Shown: piece by piece, positions 18,933 to 30,334 of the stretch | How positions within the stretch are numbered: position 1 is the stretch's first letter | Layout of the letters: every line of letters begins with the position of its first letter | Origin: Balamuthia mandrillaris | Lineage: Eukaryota > Discosea > Longamoebia > Balamuthiidae | DNA: 64,000 nucleotides | Direction of reading: 5' to 3' | Assembly (NCBI GenBank): GCA_031835245.1 | Contig: JAVKOQ010000159.1 | Location: 52,501-116,500, forward strand | Program-made: the position numbers and the translations under genes | The notes under the pieces: generated by a model | What the model was told of the DNA's origin: nothing | What the model saw: the letters and a program-made list of their open reading frames with translations, nothing else | Databases searched by the model: none

Positions 18933-21900
18933 ATGAAAGGAGGAGGAGGCGGAGGACGACCAAGACCGCTCCACCGGTTGCAGAGTTCTCTCAAGCTCCC
19001 GGAGAGCTACAATGCCATGCTCAGCAGCAGCAACTTGCGAAAAGCACGCGGGCAACGGTGCCAGGAACAGCCACAAGAACCACATCAACCTAACGAGACT
19101 TGTTCGGCTTTGGGGGAGGAGGCGGACGCCGGTCAGAAGAAACAGCGGCGAGAGCACCATGAGGTGAATTGGGAGTTGGAGTTGACAAATCTGAGCAAAG
19201 CGCTCGTGAGGGAGACGAGCTTTAACCTCTCCTCATCTTCTTCCGTTTCTACGCTATCGGTATCGTTATTCTCTGTTTTTCTTTCTTCTTTATTTTTTAT
19301 TTTATTTTTTATTTATTTATTTTCTTCTTTTACTTCTCTTCTTCTGATCTTCTTTCCTTCTAACCTTTTTGTTTTTGTTTCTATCTACTTTTTTTAAAAA
19401 AAACCAAAGAGAGAAGAGCATCGACCTATAACAGAACAACAGGAAATGCTGTTGGACTTTTGCTTGGAGGTGAGGGACGACTGCAAGGCGTTGGTGCTGG
19501 AGGGATCACGGCTGGCACGCCTCCTGACGGGCATGCACGTTCTCTGCGAGGAGCTCAGCGAGCCTCAGCTGGAGGTGGAGGCCATTCAATGCACCGAGTG
19601 CGTCATGCAGAGAGCGAGAGACCTTGTGCATGTCGTGTTGTTGAACTATACCCGTCTTCCTCATTTGTACGTCGACGCGTCCCGCCTCTCCTCCTTTCTC
19701 CGTTCTCACCACGTGCTTCAACAGGAGAGAATGGCCAGAACACAAACCCTTGGTAGCGGACCTGCTAACCACCATGGCGCAATGCGTCGACTGCATTCGC
19801 TCTCTGCTCAACATTAGCGGGATGTTTGCTTACGCCAAGGTTGCTCTTCCGGCATCCATCTTCGCTCCCATTCTTGCTTCAGCCTCCGCTCCAACGCCCA
19901 CCGAAGTTGAGCACGCGCCAGCTTCCTCATCAACACCTTCCTTCTCTTTTGTGGTGGAAGAGCCAGAAAGAACGCAACTCTTTGTCGAGGAGTTTAAAGC
20001 AAGAGACAAGTATCGCATCTCGAAGAAGATTAAAGAGTTTTGCGCTGCATTCTCGAGCCTCAGCACATCGGTGGACAAGCTTCAAAACGTTTCGTTCTTC
20101 GAATGCACCATCGAAGGAGAAGAGGATGATGAGGACGAGGAAACCAAAAGCGGAAGCGGTATTCAAACAACCAATGGAGAGGAAGGGAGCGAAAGCGAGA
20201 GTGGGACCGATTTGAGCCAGAGCGGATCGGACATAATGGTTTATGTAACGGATGAGGATGGGAACAAGGTGATGAAGAAGAAAGAGAAAGACGAGGAAGA
20301 GCAACTGAACAAGCTGTCGGGAAGTCTCGTTTCGGCGTTTGAAAGAAAGATGGAGAGCATTCAACAGGAACAAGAGGCGAGGCAGCAGAGCTTGAAACAA
20401 GTTTTATCAGCACGACAACAACAACGAAAGAGAAATGATCAAGCAGAAGCGGACGAGCGCGATGAAGATGAAGAAGATGAAGAGGAGGAGGAGGAAGCAG
20501 AGGAAGAGAAGAAAGCAAAGAAGAAAGCACAGATCGAAAGACAAATAATGGAAGATATCAAAGCATCCAAGAAGAAAGAACAGGAAGAACAGGAAGCGGG
20601 CAAAGACGACGCGAAGCAACGAAAGAAAGAGGAACCGGTTGTGCAAAGGAAGAACCAGCTGAACAAGACGAGGGGAAAGAAGAAAGAGAACACTGCATCA
20701 CAAACCAAGAAAAAGAAGAAAGACAAGGCAGGGGAAGAAGACGCAAAGTCCACGGTCCCGCCATTATCCCTCAACAGCAACAAAAACCACAGATCTTCTT
20801 CTACTCCCTCCACTCCTACTTCCTCTTCTTCATTTACTCCATTGCATTCTTCCTTTACATCTACTTCTCCTTCTCCTTCTTCCTCCTCCTCTTCTGCTTT
20901 GCGTTCATCTTCTCCTCCTGCTTCTTTGCGCAACAGCCACGACGGAGCAGAGAATGAGGGTGAAGCTAAGGACAAAAAACGGAGAAACTCTCTCTTCTCA
21001 CAAGCTGCCTTATCTTTGCCCTCCATTCGTCGCTCCAAAGCAAAACAACGCATCCAGGATGACAGGAAGGGGTCGAGCCTCGGAGCGGTGGAACTGGCGA
21101 TGATGGCCTTCACTTCTCCAAATGGACAACAAGTCTCTTCTGCTCTTCTTCTTTCTCCAACCTCTCCGTCTGTGGCTTCTTCGTCTCCGTCACCAAAACC
21201 AAAGTCTCCTCGTTCTTCCACCTCTATCTTATTCAGCAACAGCTTTTTAGCTTCGGAAGGAAACAATGTCAAAGAGAGAAAAGCAAGAGAACGAGATGAG
21301 AAGACGAAGAATTGGAGAAGAATGTCCCTCGAACCGACCAACAAACGACAGCAACAAAAGAAGAAGGACAAGAAGGAAGAAAAGAGAAAAGAGGAGGAAG
21401 AGAGGGAGAAGCTTAGACGGTGGTTGCAAAGCATCGACCCAAGTTTTATCGGCTACGCCGACAACTTCCTGGCAGAAAAGATCTACTTGGCGGATGTCGT
21501 CTTGTTGGAGGAGAACGACTTGAAAGAGCTGTTGTTGCCACTCGGAGTAAGAAGAAAAGTATACCTCAAAGTGAAGGAGGAGAAGAAGAAGATGAAGAAC
21601 AACAACAGCGATGATGATAACAACAGCAGTTCAGAAGAAAGAAGCCAGGGACGGGGAATGAAGACCAAAGAGAGGAGAAAGAAAAAGAAGAAGAGCCATA
21701 GCGATAGAAAGCGATCTTCGGCAAAGCAAGGAATGAGGGAAGACTTCGCTTTGATGTGTGCCATTAAAGTGGAGGACTTGATGGTCGAAAAGAAACTCGG
21801 AAATGGTGCATTTGGAGATGTTTTGAAGGTTCGTGTCCTTCCTTTTTCTTTCTGTTATGTTTGTTCACCAAAAAGAATGTTGAATTCATCGAAACAAAAC

Positions 21901-22020
21901 GACTAATAAACAAAAGGCTGTATGGAGGCAAACGACCACAGTTGCGGTGAAGCGAATGCGTAGCGACCTTTTGATGGATGAAAACCATCGCAAAGACTTT
22001 ATCAATGAGATGCGAGTCAT

Positions 22021-22062
<42 letters not shown>

Positions 22063-23260
22063 CTCCTCTCTTACTCTTTTACCATATAAACAGGAGCATG
22101 CCTCGCCACCCAAACATAGTGGGAATGCTGGGCGGATGCATGAGCAACAAAGGAAAGGAGCTATTGTTGGTGATGGAGTACGTTAGCGATGGCGGCGTTC
22201 GTGAATACCTGCAACAACACCCCACCGACGTTGGCAACCTCCAACTTCTTCAGTTGGCAATGGGTTAGCATTACCTCTTTCTCTCCTGTTCCATTCATCC
22301 TTCTTTCAGGTTGGTTGTCTTCTCTCTCTTATGCCAAACACAAACAATGAACAGGAATAGCCGCTGGAATGGACCACCTCGAGGCCAACAACGTCATTCA
22401 CCGGGACTTATCCCTTCGCAACATCCTCCTCGAGATACGCGGCACGCAACGCGAGTACATCGCCAAAGTAAGCGACTTTGGCCTGGCCAAGAAGACCTTG
22501 TCGGACAGAAGGCGAACCTTGATGGAGGAGAGCCAGAGGGGAACGCTCATCGGCGGCCCCGTTCGACGTATTCCCTTGAGATGGACCGCCCCCGAGGCGA
22601 TAGAGAGCAACAAGTTCACGTTCAAGTCGGATGTTTGGTCCTTTGGGATTGTCTTGTGGGAGCTCTATAGCTTTGGGGATACGCCGTTTTCTGCTTTGGG
22701 CGTTGGAAGTAACACTCTTGGTAACGCATGCTTCTCTGTTGCTCTCTCTCTCTCTCTCCTCTTACATGCTAACGTGTGTTTTTGAAAACCAAAAAAGACA
22801 CGGAGGCGCTGCTTCGACATTTGAAGGAGGGGTATAGGATGCCACGTCCAGAAGAATGTCCTGAAGAGGTTTACAAGATCATGACCGATTGTTGGAGTCT
22901 GCGTATGACGTCTTTCCTCCCTCTTCTCTGCTCTCTCTTTCATTCATTCCTTCTCATTGCTTCTCAAAAAAAAAAGTGCCACAGTTCCGACCTACTTTCA
23001 AAGACATCTGCCTGAAGCTACAAGCCATATGGAAAAGAACTTTAGAGCAACAAAAGTTGTTGTTGAACCACCGCCACCACCAAGCACCCTCGCCCACACC
23101 AACCATACCTGTTGTCGTCGTTGGAAGCAACCATCTGTCAACCGCCACCCCATCTCCATCCACAGCAAGCAACAACGAAGACGCGAAACAGAAGCAGAAT
23201 GTAGCAGCAGCATTTTCCTCGTCTTCTTCAAGTTGTGATGATGAAATCTATATTGAATGA
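18933..23260 (+). CDS. SAM-domain protein kinase (tyrosine-kinase-like group) with long N-terminal region
   Basis: Multi-exon. The N-terminal helical part (about 19440-19850, LLDFCLEVRDDCKALVLEG..LTTMAQCVDCIRSLLNISG) is unassigned. A 58-base intron (19667-19724) is needed to keep frame there. Then comes a highly charged Lys/Glu/Ser linker. A SAM domain follows (LRRWLQSIDPSFIGYADNFLAEKIYLADVVLLEENDLKELLLPLGVRRKVYLKV). The kinase domain starts LMVEKKLGNGAFGDVLK and has the lysine motif VAVKRM, the catalytic loop HRDLSLRNILL, DFGLAKK, and RIPLRWTAPEAIESNKFTFKSDVWSFGIVLWELYSFGDTPF. All catalytic residues are present, so it should be active. The RWTAPEAI and SDVWSFG style places it with TKL/tyrosine-type kinases. 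The tail is Ser/Pro-rich. Its partner or pathway cannot be told from the sequence. Confidence 0.85.
22027..22060. repeat. (CT)n microsatellite in a kinase intron
   Basis: CT run on the sense strand in a short intron within the kinase domain coding region. Confidence 0.9.
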
Positions 23261-23858
23261 GAAAGAAAAATGAATAGAGTTTATAACGAAACCTTGTTGG
23301 CTCTTTCTTCTTTGTTTTGCAACTACAGAAAGGAAGCAAACTTTAGCGGCCAAACTTTTAAAAAAAAGGCGTCGTCAGCTGTCTGTCCATTTGAGCTCGA
23401 AGAGGGTCGCAGTCCTTTCTGTTTCAAATTTGTTGGAGAGAAGAGAGAGGGAGGGCGAGGGAAGTACTAGGATACGCACGGGGAATAGCGAAGCCAAGCA
23501 ATTCTTATCACTCGATCTGGTTCACTCCTTGCAGACCTATTAATGAAAGGAGCAGACGAAAAGGGAAAAAAATACGACAAAGAGAAACAAAGAAAGTTGC
23601 AGGAGAGCAACAATAGAACGACACCTGACAACAAACACTGGCATGAAGAGAGAGACAGAGAGATCATGACCGAAAAGAACAAGACACGACCACGTTACAG
23701 ATGCGAACAACAGCGAACCCAAAAACATAAACGGCACTAATGAAGACAGAAAAACAAGGGACTACAAACACCCCTAACCAAATATTATCAACCCGTGAAC
23801 CAACCAACATGAGACATGTGTGACGACGAATAGTCTCACGCACAAAAACAAAGCAAGA

Positions 23859-23907
<49 letters not shown>

Positions 23908-24155
23908 GTGGGGCTGGTAAACAAATGCGAGTACACCACAGGAAAACACTACCATTACCATCCATTGAAAAGAAAATAAAAGAACAGGGAGAAAACGAAC
24001 GGGTGAACGAATAAACAAAAAAGGTACTCCCTTTCTTAGACAGAAAAAAAACAAACAGACAGTTGACGACGGTCAAACGACGACAACGAAAGACAATAAA
24101 TGCAACAAAACAAAGTGGAAACGGATATTGAAGAAAAGAGACCACCAAGTCAAAT
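23261..24155. other. Convergent 3' flanks of kinase and CELF-type genes
   Basis: 895 bases between two converging stop codons. Frames are short and low in complexity. It contains a (GA)n run at about 23861-23903. I see no gene or known RNA; it is probably 3' UTR on both sides. Confidence 0.5.
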
Positions 24156-24549
24156 CTAGTAGGGTGTACCTCTTGGTCGTTTAACTTGTACTTTCAGTCG
24201 TTTGTCGCCAATTTGGAACCCATTCATGTGATGAATGGCTGCTTGCGCCTCCGCAGGTGAGCCATAGCTCACAAATCCTATTTGTTTATATTTTTAATAA
24301 ACGAGAAGAGAGAGAGAGAGAAGAGAAGAAAGAGAAAAAGAGAAAAATGGGAAAAAAATTGAGAAAGATATTACCAAAACATTTGCTCTGTCCAGTGTTT
24401 TTGTCTACAAATACTTTGGCGCTGAGCAAGTTGCCAAACGGGGCAAAGCTCAGCCACAAGTCTTGGTCGGTATAGTGCTGCGGCAAATGATAGATGAACA
24501 GATTGGCTCCTTGTGGTCCTATTGTTCTCGAATAAGTACAAGAGAAAGG

Positions 24550-24598
<49 letters not shown>

Positions 24599-25384
24599 AA
24601 AGGAGAGAACCTTGGGTTTGCGTGGTGGGCACTTTGAAAGCCTGACCAAATGGATCCATTGGTATCATTCCAGTGGCGGAAGGCATCATGCCATAAACCG
24701 GTTGTGGTTGCTGCGGAGGAAGCGTTCGCATGTACGCATTGTTATTGCTCATCTGAGCAGCAGCAACGGGGGGCGGTACGACAGCAGTCGCTGTGGCAGG
24801 AGGCGGCATCGCCATGGAAGGAGGCTGCATGCCGGTCACCGCTGTGGTGGCAGCAGCGGTGTTGTAGTAGGAGAAGAAGGCGAGCTGTTGTAAGCGGAGT
24901 TGTTGCATGAGTGTGTCTTCTTGTTTCTTTTGGGCTTTCTTCTTGTCAGAGTCGGCGTACTTTACCACTAATGCTTGTGTGCTTCCCTATTGTTTGTAAA
25001 GCAAAAGTTTATTTGTTTAGAAAGAAGCAAAGAAGCAAAGAAGCAAAGAATACAGCAGCATAGTCGTACCTCAAAAAAGATCTTGCCTTGAGTACCAGCG
25101 ATGGCAGCTTCAGCCTGTTCGCGAGACTGATAGCGAAGAAAGCCGCAGCACTTGCTCTCTCCATCGGGTCCTCTGAGCAGCGTCAACTCCAAAATGGTGC
25201 CAAACGGGGAGAAATAAGGGCGGAGCTCATTCTCTCCGATGTGCTTGGGGATCATCCCGATAAAGAGCTTGTGGTCCTTTCTGGCCTCCGCCTCGGCTTC
25301 TGCCCATTTGACTTGCATAGGATGGGTCATCTGTGCGTTTGTATGGTTTTATTGTTTAGAGAGGGAAAAGGAAAGGGGGAGAAG

Positions 25385-25430
<46 letters not shown>

Positions 25431-26016
25431 AAGGAGAAGAGATAAAGATCGGAAAGAAGGGGGCGCCTACGCCTTGCAGGGTGCGTTTGTTGTGAAGGTG
25501 CGCGATGGCCGCCTCGGCAGCGGCCTGCGTGGTGTAGGTCAGAAAGGCACAGCCCCTGTGCACCCCCGTCACCCTGTCCCTCAACACGGTGAGCGTGTGG
25601 ATGGTGCCGTAGGGGGAGAAGAGCGGGGTGAGGGCCTCCTCATTCATGTGTTTGGGGATCTGCCCTATGAAGAGCTTTATGGAGTGAAGCAGCGGCGTGG
25701 AGGTCTGCGCGGAGACGGCTGGTAGCGTCACGCTTGTTGCGGAGGAGGGGAAGGGGGAGGGGGAAAGTTGCGTTGTGGTGGAAGTCATTGTTGTGGTAGA
25801 GGAAGAAGAGGAGGAGGAGGAGTCAGCAGACGATGATGCTGACGATTGGGGGAAAGAATCCGTTGAAGCCGGGACACCGATTTGAGCGTCCGATTCGGTT
25901 GAAGTTGTGACGACAGAAGCGGGTTGTTGTTGTTGTTGCGTTTGCTCTTGTTGTTGTGGCTCAAGTGGTTCTGGCTGCTGTTGTGGCGCTTGGTGGGGCT
26001 GTTGTGGCGCTTCCAT
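24156..26016 (-). CDS. CELF/Bruno-type RNA-binding protein with three RRMs
   Basis: Exons run from 26016 down to 24156. After a Gln/Pro/Ser-rich leader, RRM1 is [57 protein letters not shown]2 is [52 protein letters not shown], then [15 protein letters not shown]. After a divergent linker rich in Ala, Met and Pro, RRM3 is [77 protein letters not shown] ending PRGTPY. The paired N-terminal RRMs, 'KYAD' element, long linker and C-terminal RRM with the terminal KRP/PY tail are the CELF layout. Such proteins control splicing, decay and translation of mRNAs with GU-rich sites. Introns carry GA repeats (CT in sense). Confidence 0.92.
24549..24595. repeat. (GA)n microsatellite in a CELF-type intron
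   Basis: Dinucleotide run, CT on the sense strand; a similar one lies at 25389-25430 in another intron of the gene. Confidence 0.9.
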
Positions 26017-26241
26017 CGTTCTCTTCTTTTGACTTTATGTATTCTTTTTTGTCGACGAGTGCTTGAGGGGTGTATAGCTTTTTCTCCAGAGGTCGACAAG
26101 AATTTGTCTGAGGGGTAATTTCTTCCTTTTGTCGACATTATTATTGCTTGAGGAGTGGATCAATTTGATTCCGTCGACAATCCGATAAAGTCGACATAAA
26201 TCTTCCCGCCAAAAGTGCGGTGCGCAAAACAAACAAAAAAG
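26017..26241. promoter_or_regulatory. Divergent CELF/Nnf1 promoter with five GTCGAC sites about 41 bp apart
   Basis: GTCGAC occurs at 26051-26056, 26092-26097, 26131-26136, 26173-26178 and 26190-26195. The first three intervals are 41, 39 and 42 bases. A second word, TTGAGGGGTG or TCTGAGGGGT or TTGAGGAGTG, follows the first, second and third sites at similar distance, so this is a decayed tandem repeat of about 41 bp. Start codons lie at 26016 (minus) and 26242 (plus). By chance GTCGAC is expected about once per 4 kb. Confidence 0.7.
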
Positions 26242-27512
26242 ATGGATGAAATGATGTGTGAGGAGAGGTCAGCTTCCGCCGCCATGTCAGCAGGGTACAG
26301 CGGCAACAGCAGCAACAACAACAATGGGGGGGATGGTGGCGAAGAGAGTAGAAGCCTTCGCATGCAAAAGCTGGAGCTGGCCTTGCAAAAGGCGATCGAG
26401 AAAACGGCCACGGGGTGCAGCCTCCAAAAGCTGCTCGGCTGCTTCCCTCCCGAACTGACCGCCCAGCACGCCGAGCTGTTTGAAGCCGCTCATTCTCAAG
26501 CCATGAAAACCTTTCAAGAGAACCTTCAAGTGAGTAGCTGAAAATCTCTTCTTTTTTTCCAGATTGATTTTTTGACACACAAAAAAAAGGATGAGTTGAA
26601 AGAAGTATGTGAGAAACGAGAATTGAGGGAGAAGCTTCAGCGGTTAGACCGTTTGTATGACTCCTTGCAACAAGCCAAGAACGAAAAGTATCTCTTCTCT
26701 CTCCTCTCTGCTCTCTCTTCGCCCGTTCTCGCTACTCTTCATCTTTCTTATTCTTCTTCTTCCTCCTTTTTTTCATTCTTCCTCCCTTTTGTTCTCGTTC
26801 TTGTCCTTTTTCTTGTTCTTCTTCTTCTGCTTCTTCTGGTTCTTCTTGTTCTTGTTCTTCTTGTTCTTGTTCTTCTTGTTCTTCTTCTTCTTCTTCTTCT
26901 TCTTCTTCTTCTTCTTCTTCTTCTTCTTCTTCTTCTTCTTCTTCTTCTTCTTCTTTAATTTTCCTGTCTTTCTTCGCGGCTCTATGCCTGTTCGTTAGTG
27001 CTGCTGGAGTGTATCTCGAGTCTTAACTTCCTTCTTTCATTTGCAACAGATACAAGATAGCTGCTTTGCCGGTAACGCCATCAGCTTTGAACTCCAGAAC
27101 AGCACAACACATCAAACTTGAAACAAAAGAGCAACTTACAGCAATACTTCAAAAGGTTCTTTCTCTCATTTTCATTGCATATCTTTGTTGTTCTCATTTT
27201 CAGTTGTTTGAATGCAGTTGGAGGAAGAACAAACGACTTTGCGAGCAGAAGTGACGAACCTTCAAAGGTCGCGTGACCGACACTATGAACGAGGGAACCA
27301 ACAAATTGCTCGTGCTTCTGCGGTACGTATTCCGTATTTGACTTCTTTGGATCGTCTTCTTCCTCGTTCTAACAGTTGAAGGGGAGCAGGTGGTAAAGCT
27401 ATGCAACGAATGGAAGACAAGTGGAGCCAAACGTTGGTTGGAAGAAGTTCAACAGGAAGACATCAACACGGCATCCGGCGGAGGCCGTCCTGCCTCCCGT
27501 CATGTAGGTTAA
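26242..27512 (+). CDS. Nnf1/PMF1-like kinetochore (MIS12/MIND complex) subunit
   Basis: Five exons (26242-26529, 26563-26687, 27050-27155, 27218-27322, 27390-27512) join in frame to 248 residues. The N-terminal half has LELALQKAIEKTATGCSLQKLLGCFPPEL..HAELFEAAHSQAMKTFQENLQ, then DELKEVCEKRELREKLQRLDRLYDSLQQAKNEK, matching the Nnf1 pattern (CFP.. LHxxFxxxL.. EFxxICEERxLxxKLxxLDxLIxxAxxR). The C-terminal half is mostly coiled coil (LEEEQTTLRAEVTNLQRSRDRHYERG). Nnf1/PMF1 pairs with Mis12 in the complex that joins centromeric chromatin to the outer kinetochore. Intron 2 is mostly CTT repeat. It shares its promoter with the CELF-type gene. Confidence 0.75.
26805..26955. repeat. CTT/CTTGTT microsatellite in an intron
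   Basis: Repeat tract in intron 2 of the Nnf1-like gene; sense strand CTT. Confidence 0.95.
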
Positions 27513-27611
27513 AAACCCTTATGTTGTTTATTTTAAGTTTGCCGGGAGACATTTTCTTCTTCATGTCTTTCCTTCCTTCCTTCTTTCTTTTGTCAAAGAA
27601 AAAGTACTCGT

Positions 27612-28276
27612 TTAGTGGTTTCTGGTCTTTTTCTTTGGCGGTTGTGGACTCTTTCCACCTCCCCTGCCACCACCTCCTCTTCCTCCTCGTCCGCCTTTTC
27701 CTCCTCCTCTTCCTCTTCCTCCGCCGCCTCCACTATTCTTGTTGAATTTGTTGTTCTTATTGTTACTCTGGCTGTTGTCCTTGTTATTCCATTTCCGTTT
27801 GCGGTTTCCTCCTTTTTGATCTTTCTCTTCTCCAGCTTTTTGTTGTTGATTCGGGTTCTTTTGTTGTTTGTTGTTATTCTTTTTGCCCTTGTTGAACCTC
27901 TTTCCTGTTCGCTCACGTTCTCTTCCCTCGTTTTCGTCCGTTGGGAGAATGGGAGGATTGACCACAGTTGCGGTCACGCAAGTCAGACGAGCGTCCAAGT
28001 TGCGAATGGCAACTGGTGTCTTCACTGCCTCAGCTTTGCTTCCCGTCAAATTGGCTTTTGATAGATCCAACTTCCACACTGATGAACGCGTTCAGAGAAA
28101 GAAGGGAGAGAATGAGAAAGAGGGAGCAACAAGCTAGAACAGAACGAAGAGGAACGACAAGAAAGTACCTTTGACGTAACCATCAGAGGATGCCGAAACA
28201 AGATAATGTTTGGTTTTCACTTCTTCCACTGTTACAGCAGAGAGCGAGAGAGTTAATGGAAATAAAACAGAAGAGA

Positions 28277-28321
<45 letters not shown>

Positions 28322-29995
28322 TACGATGGACGGTTTGTACGGTGACAGCGGAGAGATCCTTTATACGGTTGGAGTGAGCCTGTATTTCCAGGACCAATGT
28401 GCGGTGGGTAATGTTCCAGCACTGCAGAAACCCATCTTCTCCACCGATCGCCACCACTTGATCCTATTGAGATAATGTTCAGTGATAGCACAACGAGTTA
28501 GGAAGGAAGAAAGGAGAAGAGAGAAAAACAAGGGCGAGGAATAATAAGAGCATAATAAGATCATACAGTAACAAACTCGACGGCAAGGATGTGGTTAGGC
28601 GCATCGATGACGTGCCTCGCTTTCCCAGACTCTGCCTCGGTGATTGTGAGTTGCTTTCCGCTGCTCGTTGCAAACACATTTCCGGAAGGACACCATTTCA
28701 CCAACTCTACTTCTGTTGCGGAAGATGTTAGAATGAATGAACGAGAGAACAAAGGTACAAAAGAATAAGCATGCAGAATGCAGGAGGAGGGGATAAGAGA
28801 GAAAAGTGATACCAGTGTCGAGTTTAGTGGTGAAAGCGCAGCGGCCGGTTATAAGATTCCACATCTTGAGGTTCTTATCTTTGCCCACTGACAATGCCAA
28901 GCGTCCGGTTGGGTGCACCGAAAGCGCCAATACTCCTCCCCTTCGAAAGTTAAGGGCAAGCAAAACAATGGAGCATAGAACGAGAGAAGAGGAAAGGTGA
29001 GAAGGGAAACAGCAGCGATAAGAAGAACGAGAGAATCAGTGGAAGCAAGAAAGAACGAGAGAAAGAGAGAAGCAAGAAAAAGAGAAGCACGAGAAAAGAG
29101 AAGCGAAGCAGACGGAAGAGTAAAACAAACTTATGAGCCTTGAGGGTGGCGGCGCAGTCCCAGTCGTTCTCCCCATCAAAGACGGTGATGGCGCCGTCCT
29201 GGCTGCCGGCTAGCAGGTGGTGCTCGTAGAGCGCTACGCTGGTGATGGGTCCGCTGTGCTCCAACAACGTGGCCTCCTCCACCTTCTTCTTCAAGTCGTA
29301 CACTCTTTTTGTTTTCGGAAGAGAGAAGAGAGAAGAGAGGAGAGAGCAGGGAGGGAAAGAACAAGGAAAGCAGAGTGAGTGAAAAAACGGGGTGGAAAGG
29401 ACAAGGAAAGCAGAGTGGTCATGGGAAAAAAATAAAAGCAAGAGTGAAAAGAGACATACTTGATGGATTCATCCGCACTGCCGGAAGCCAGCAGATGTTT
29501 GTAGGAGGCCAAAGCGCGCACCGAGTTGAGGTGAGAGGAATAGATGAAGGTCGGCACCAGGCGGTACTTTCGCTGTCTCCGTTTGGCCGCCTCTCGCTCC
29601 GCCTTCTCCTCCTCATCCAAACTGTCCTCCTCCTCCGAATCAAACTCCTCCTCCTCGTCCTCCTCCTCCTCCTCCGAAGTTCCGTGCTCCTCCTCTTCTC
29701 CATTCTCTTCTTCCTCCTCTTTCTCTTCTGCTTCTGCTTCTTTGTTCTTCTTTGCGGGGGTCTCTCTCGAGCGACGAGGCCCTTCCTCCTCCTCCTGCTC
29801 CACGCGGAGCCTGTGCAGCGACAACCCGTAGAGCAGCTTCTCGTAGGTGCCCGCCACAACGCTGAACAGCTCCGTCGTCGCTCTCACCGCGGGAGCATCC
29901 GCGGCCGCTCCGCGGTAAGTCTTTCCTCCTCTTCCTCCTCCTCTTCCTCCTCCTCTTCCTCCTCCTCTGCCTCTTCCTCTTCCTCCTCTCTTCAT
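27612..29995 (-). CDS. PAK1IP1/Mak11-like WD40 ribosome-biogenesis protein
   Basis: About seven exons. The N-terminus is GRG-rich, then VVAGTYEKLLYGLSLHRLRVE, a Glu-rich insert, and WD repeats: HLNSVRALASYKHLLASGSADESIKVYDLKKKVEEATLLEHSGPITSVALYEHHLLAGSQDGAITVFD, LKAHKGGVLALSVHPTGRLALSVGKDKNLKMWNLITGRCAFTTKL, VELVKWCPSGNVFATSSG, HILAVEFV, VVAIGGEDGFLQCWN, IQAHSNRIKDL and HYLVSASSDGYVKGVWKL. The 'HPSGKLALSVG.DK.L..WNL..GR.AF' and 'AHxxRVKD' blocks are characteristic of PAK1IP1 and yeast Mak11, which act in 60S subunit assembly with the Rpf2/5S RNP steps. The C-terminus is Asn/Lys and GGRGG-rich, suggesting nucleolar RNA binding. An intron has a (GA)n run. Confidence 0.9.
28277..28318. repeat. 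(GA)n microsatellite in a PAK1IP1-like intron
   Basis: Dinucleotide run, CT on the sense strand. Confidence 0.9.
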
Positions 29996-30064
29996 TTCTT
30001 TCTTCTTTCTTTCTTCTTTCTTTCTCGCTTCTCTCTTCTCCTCTCTCCTCTACATCTCAAAAAT

Positions 30065-30184
30065 CTCTTCTCCTGGCTCTTCTCCTCTCTCCTCTCCTTC
30101 TGGGACTCTCTTCTCCTGGCTCTTCTCCCCTCTCCTCTCCTTCTGGGACTCTCTTCTCCCGGCTCTTCTCCTCTCTCCTCTCGT
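30065..30184. repeat. 43-bp minisatellite, about 2.8 copies, in the PAK1IP1/ankyrin divergent promoter
   Basis: Copies at 30065-30107, 30108-30150 and 30151-30182 read CTCTTCTCCTGGCTC.. through TTCTGGGACT with few changes. They lie 70-190 bases upstream of the PAK1IP1-like start codon (minus) and 150-270 bases upstream of the ankyrin gene start. The rest of 29996-30334 shows nothing else. Confidence 0.9.
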
Positions 30185-30334
30185 TAAGAAAAGTTACGAA
30201 CGTCTGATTTACAATTGGAGGAGAAAATGTAGGATTTGCTATTGGACGATTGTTTTTCTTAGCAGAAAGAAGGAAACCCTTTGAAAGCTTCTCCGAATCG
30301 GAGACCGTGGTTTTACTGCACATGCTGCAATAAA

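Noticed and set aside
20439-21434. 331-residue minus-strand frame opposite the SAM-kinase linker
   Set aside because: Mirror of Lys/Glu-rich coding sequence; the plus frame leads into clear SAM and kinase domains.
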